Positions 41,415 through 44,550 of a stretch of 44,550 nt of DNA are shown here, in pieces. The DNA lies in the NCBI RefSeq assembly GCF_937859865.1, contig NZ_CALMAT010000005.1, forward strand, positions 5,627 to 50,176, read 5' to 3'. Numbering within the stretch: the stretch's first letter is position 1; every line of letters begins with the position of its first letter. Source of the stretch: an uncultured Mucilaginibacter sp. GTDB taxonomy: Bacteria; Bacteroidota; Bacteroidia; Sphingobacteriales; Sphingobacteriaceae. The notes under the pieces were generated by a model that searched no databases, had not been told where the DNA came from, and saw only the letters and a list, made by a program, of their open reading frames with translations. The position numbers were made by a program, and so were the translations under genes.

Positions 41415-42119
41415 GTGACAGATAACCTGCTTTTTATTGATACCGAAGCTTCCGGCCTGCCTAAAAAATGGAACGCACCTTATTCTAAAGTCAATAACTG
41501 GCCGTTTTCCGTCCAAATTTCGTGGCTGGTTTATAACCCGCAAGGCGGTTTGATCAAGCAGGAAGACCATTACATCAAAGACGACGATTTTAAAATCACG
41601 CCTGCTGCCCTCAACATCCATGGCATTACGCGCGAGTTTTTGAACCAACACGGGCAGCCGCGCTACCAGGTGATGCAGTTGCTGGCTAATGATATTTTAA
41701 GTTACCAGCCTTTGCTCGTTGGCCATTTTATGGAATTGGATTACCACGTTATCAGTGCCGATTTTTTTCGTTCGGGCGTAGAAAACCCGGCCGTTAATGC
41801 CAAAATGTTTTGTACCATGCTGGCAACGAAGCAGTTGGCGCGCAACCCGCAAAGCAAATACCTGCGTTTGGGCGATCTGTACGAGTGGTTGTTTAACCAA
41901 CCTTTAATGCACCAACACAATGCATTGGTGGATGCCAAAGCCACCTCCGAATGCTTTTTTGAACTGACAAAAAGGGGCGAAATAGACGACGAATACATTT
42001 TAAAACAGCAATCGCTTAAACATGACGAGCCACCTTTAAACCATTTTATTGGCTGGGCTTTGGTAATTTTGATCGTTTTAATACTCATCATTTTAATTAC
42101 CTACCGTGGAACCACTTGA
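41415..42119 (+). CDS. DnaQ-like (DEDDh) 3'-5' exonuclease with C-terminal membrane anchor
   Basis: A 234-residue protein from a GTG start. ExoI motif LLFIDTEASGLP (Asp9, Glu11), middle motif LVGHFMELDYHV and ExoIII HQHNALVDAKATSE (His and Asp), the DEDDh layout. The exonuclease domain spans about 5-190. A hydrophobic helix closes the protein (about 210-230, GWALVILIVLILIILITYRG), which is unusual for a DnaQ-fold enzyme and suggests tethering to the inner membrane. It overlaps the start of the next gene by 14 bases, so the products are likely to act together. Confidence 0.88.
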   Translation: MTDNLLFIDTEASGLPKKWNAPYSKVNNWPFSVQISWLVYNPQGGLIKQEDHYIKDDDFKITPAALNIHGITREFLNQHGQPRYQVMQLLANDILSYQPLLVGHFMELDYHVISADFFRSGVENPAVNAKMFCTMLATKQLARNPQSKYLRLGDLYEWLFNQPLMHQHNALVDAKATSECFFELTKRGEIDDEYILKQQSLKHDEPPLNHFIGWALVILIVLILIILITYRGTT

Positions 42120-44007
42120 ATTTTTGCAAAAAACCGCACCTTTTAATTTACTGTCTGCCGAAACTTTGGCCAGTACCGCGCCGCAACTGCAAAAGGTAAC
42201 TTACGATAAAGAAATGGTGGTTTACCAGCAGGAAATCACCAAGATGAAAGGCGTGGATTTGATTGTTTCCGGCGGGTACGAATCCTTTTTTTACGATAAT
42301 ACCCACAACCGGCGGCTGGTTGAAAACCACAGCCAGGGTTTTTGCTTTGGCGGTCAATCCATCTTGCTCAACCGAAACCGTTCTTTACGCACCGTAATTG
42401 CAAAAGAAGGAACGGTGGTTTACTTTCTTCCGCGCAAAACCTTTAAAGCGCTTTGCCAAACTTTTGATGATTTTTTCCAATTCTTTACCATTGATTTTGG
42501 CCGAAGGATGATGAACGAAGAATTTGCCAACTTTTTTAAAAACCCGGCTGCTTTTGCCGAAACGCATCTCGCTTCTGATCAAATCTATTCTAAAAAAATC
42601 ATTGATATTGAGCAACGCGCCATTGTTTCCTGCCCCGCCGATACGCCGGTTTATTTGGCAGCAGCGCAAATGGCGCATGCCAAAGTAAGCTGTCTTTTTG
42701 TTACCGATCAGGAAAAAATTGTTGGTTATGTTACCGATATCACCATCCGCGACAATGTAGTGGCCAAACAGGTGAATGCCGCAACGCCGATTGGGGAAGT
42801 AATGGATGCCCCAATCCTGTCTATCAATGCACATGCTTTTGTTTACGAAGCTATTTTGATGATGTTCCGTACCCAAACGCGTTATTTGCTGACGGAGGAA
42901 AACGGAAAATACATCGGTTTTTTAAGCCGGAACAAATTGCTGAGCGACCAGGCGCAATCGCCCCTGGTTTTTATCCAGTCGGTAAAATCTGCCGTATCGG
43001 TTAAGGAGTTAAAGCAAAAATGGCAGCGCGTGCCCATGTTTGTAACGCAATTGTTGGACCGCGGCGTAAACGCAGAAATTGTAAACCAGGTAATCACCAC
43101 GATTGCTGATACGATTGCGCTAAAAGTGATCGAATCGGTCATATCCGAATTGGGAGAACCGCCGGCAAAATTTGTTTTTATGGCTTTGGGAAGCGAAGGC
43201 CGAAAAGAACAAACTTTAAAAACCGACCAGGACAACGCCATCGTTTACGAAGACAAAGCCAACGAACACCGCGAACTGGTGCGCGAATATTTTTTAATGT
43301 TTGCCGATATTGTTTCCGAGCGTTTAAACAGCATCGGTTTTAGTTTTTGCACCGGTGGTTTTATGGCGAAGAACCCGAAATGGACACATTCTTTATCGCA
43401 CTGGAAACGAAATTACACCGAGTGGATGGAAGAATCCGTTCCGGAAACGATCATCAATTTTTCTACTTTTTTTGATTGCCGTTTTATTTACGGTGATATC
43501 ACAATCATGAACGACCTGCAATCGTTTTTGGACGAAGCCCTGAAAAAACCGATGGAAAAAGTATTCTTCCACATGGCCAACAACGCATTGCAATACGAGC
43601 CGCCGCTTACTTTTTTTCGTAATATCCGGACGATTACGCGCGACAATTTGGAAGTTTTTGACATTAAAAAAGCCATGACACCGATTGTAGATTTGGTTCG
43701 GATCTACGCTTTAAAAAACCGCATTTTTGATGTCAACACCGGCGAACGTTTAAAAGCCTTGCACGAAAAAGGCGTTTTCACAGAAACCGAATTGAACGAG
43801 CTGTTGCAATCCTACTATTTTTTGATGAGCATGCGGTTGAAAAACCAGGCCAACCAAATCATCCACCAAAAATCGGAACCCAACAATTACATCCAGATCA
43901 GCAATTTAACCACCATTGAAGAAGCAACTTTAAAAGAAATTTTCAAGATTATTAAGAATTTTCAGTTGGGGATCAGGGTGCGTTTTACCAATCGTTTGTT
44001 GGGGTAA
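42106..44007 (+). CDS. cNMP-binding / CBS / DUF294 nucleotidyltransferase-like protein
   Basis: A 633-residue protein with a GTG start inside the exonuclease gene. cNMP-type beta-roll at about 8-120 (VDLIVSGGYESFFY, FCFGGQSILLNRNRSLRTVI), tandem CBS domains at about 165-290 (VSCPADTPVYLAAAQMAHAK, IGEVMDAPILSINAHAFVYE), a DUF294 nucleotidyltransferase-like domain at about 300-460 with ALGSEGRKEQTLKTDQDNAI (GS and DxD residues) and a DUF294_C domain to the end. Probably a cytosolic sensor of adenine nucleotides or cyclic dinucleotides; the substrate is unknown. Pairing with a DnaQ-like exonuclease is a recurring context for this family. Confidence 0.92.
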   Translation: MEPLEFLQKTAPFNLLSAETLASTAPQLQKVTYDKEMVVYQQEITKMKGVDLIVSGGYESFFYDNTHNRRLVENHSQGFCFGGQSILLNRNRSLRTVIAKEGTVVYFLPRKTFKALCQTFDDFFQFFTIDFGRRMMNEEFANFFKNPAAFAETHLASDQIYSKKIIDIEQRAIVSCPADTPVYLAAAQMAHAKVSCLFVTDQEKIVGYVTDITIRDNVVAKQVNAATPIGEVMDAPILSINAHAFVYEAILMMFRTQTRYLLTEENGKYIGFLSRNKLLSDQAQSPLVFIQSVKSAVSVKELKQKWQRVPMFVTQLLDRGVNAEIVNQVITTIADTIALKVIESVISELGEPPAKFVFMALGSEGRKEQTLKTDQDNAIVYEDKANEHRELVREYFLMFADIVSERLNSIGFSFCTGGFMAKNPKWTHSLSHWKRNYTEWMEESVPETIINFSTFFDCRFIYGDITIMNDLQSFLDEALKKPMEKVFFHMANNALQYEPPLTFFRNIRTITRDNLEVFDIKKAMTPIVDLVRIYALKNRIFDVNTGERLKALHEKGVFTETELNELLQSYYFLMSMRLKNQANQIIHQKSEPNNYIQISNLTTIEEATLKEIFKIIKNFQLGIRVRFTNRLLG

Positions 44008-44060
44008 GGTTAATTCAATTTGCCCTTCAATTTCAACTGAAAATATTAACGTCTCTTAAT

Positions 44061-44346
44061 TAAGCCTGTTTAAATTTTGCTTGATTTATTTTCCATGCTT
44101 CTTTTACCACCTAAAAATTAAAGCGTTATGTTTTTATCATGCCGGGCTTGTTCCGGCATCCTGATGATTGGCCTGTTGTTTTGTCCTGAGAAATCCTGCA
44201 TCAAGTTAGGATGACAGTTCAATACTTCTTTTACCACCTAAAAATTGGCAAGTATTTAATTTTGGTTTATTTAAATTGATGCAAACACCAATTTTACAGG
44301 GTAAAAGAAGCATTAGATATTTCTTGCATTAAAATTTAAACTGGCT
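44061..44346. repeat. Composite inverted-repeat element, copy E5, with inserted sequence
   Basis: Left end TAAGCCTGTTTAAATTTT (44061-44078), right end AAATTTAAACTGGCTA around 44332-44347. Three 12-mer copies: 44095-44106 (minus), 44222-44233 (minus), 44302-44313 (plus, preceded by CCAATTTTACAGGG). Between the first two sits about 100 bases with the palindrome ATGCCGG...CCGGCAT (44139-44159) and decayed AGTTAGGATGACAG, like other Bacteroidota intergenic repeats. The element thus looks like one copy into which another repeat was inserted. Confidence 0.7.
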
Positions 44347-44514
44347 AAGAAGCTGTTTAAATTTTGTTTAAGTTATTGGCAATGCTTCTTTTAGCACATA
44401 AAAATCATTGCCTTTTTGTAGTTTTTGTAACAGTAGGATATCCGGGCGCACCAATTTTATAGGCATAAAAGAAGCATCGCAAAATTTTATGCTATAAATT
44501 TAAACAGCTTCTTA
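44346..44514. repeat. MITE-like inverted-repeat element, copy E6 (best preserved ends)
   Basis: The most perfect copy, 169 bases: terminal TAAGAAGCTGTTTAAATTT (44346-44364) and its exact complement (44496-44514), a 19-base perfect inverted repeat. Inner 12-mers: 44382-44393 (minus) and 44466-44477 (plus, preceded by CCAATTTTATAGGCA). It abuts E5. No coding capacity. The whole region 44008-44550 holds only repeats. Confidence 0.88.
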
Positions 44515-44550
44515 GCTGGACTTTAGCCAAATCAGGCGGCACGGGCTAAT

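Noticed and set aside
1-44550. tRNA, rRNA, transposase or prophage genes
   Set aside because: No cloverleaf, rRNA-like or transposase-like sequence was recognised. The beta-helix gene has phage-like relatives but no phage neighbours.

Overview
The window is a chromosomal segment of a Bacteroidota bacterium, most likely family Sphingobacteriaceae (Mucilaginibacter/Pedobacter-like). The grounds are the gene order ftsX - DUF3098 - uppP - truB - ribF, the gliding/ABC genes gldA, gldF and gldG, a giant protein with a type IX secretion (T9SS) C-terminal sorting domain, many Cys-lipoproteins with the SCKKD/SCTKED style of lipobox, a single-chain GlyRS, the Bacteroidota LeuRS type and TAnnTTTG -7 promoter boxes. 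The genus is inferred from memory of families; no search was run. There is no prophage, IS transposase, rRNA, tRNA or CRISPR.

Layout. 1-3.1 kb: leuS (minus). 3.2-5.6 kb: accessory block with a PBECR-like/DUF2283 toxin-antitoxin-like pair, a right-handed beta-helix (pectate-lyase-3-like) protein and a small acidic protein. 5.8-10.8 kb: conserved plus-strand cluster ftsX, DUF3098, uppP, a HicB-like orphan, truB, ribF, DUF2157. 10.8-19.7 kb: two lipoproteins and a 2391-residue T9SS surface protein (minus). 20-25 kb: GH16 glucanase, PAS histidine kinase, mqo. 25.3-31.1 kb: DedA, two DUF4397 lipoproteins, dnaN, gldG, gldF (minus). 31.3-34.6 kb: unknown lipoprotein, outer-membrane barrel protein, gldA. 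34.7-37.8 kb: glyS flanked on both sides by divergently oriented DUF433/DUF5615 pairs, then a Dabb protein. 37.9-40.6 kb: an M16 peptidase pair (one active-type, one degenerate). 40.8-44.0 kb: small membrane protein, membrane-anchored DnaQ-like exonuclease, cNMP/CBS/DUF294 signalling protein. 44.0-44.55 kb: repeat-rich, gene-free.

The most striking signal is not a gene. A 12-base word, TAAAA(GA or AC)AG(C/T)AT, occurs 38 times exactly and about 8 more times with one terminal mismatch, on both strands, roughly once per kb; chance predicts well under one. It usually has an AT tract (AAATTTT-like) about 6-8 bases 5' of it. It lies mostly between genes, often touching start or stop codons or forming inverted pairs, but some copies lie inside core genes (leuS, truB, gldA twice, gldG twice; near matches in dnaN, ftsX and an M16 peptidase), where it is read in several different frames. 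About 14 copies belong to a family of ~157-169 bp MITE-like inverted-repeat elements with termini like TAAGAAGCTGTTTAAATTT. Density, strandedness and inverted pairs resemble DNA-uptake sequences of Neisseria or Haemophilus; a REP/MITE-type mobile repeat is the main alternative. I know of no description of this motif, but could not search.

A second oddity is ribF, which carries an in-frame, partly palindromic 99-bp insertion within its riboflavin-kinase domain.
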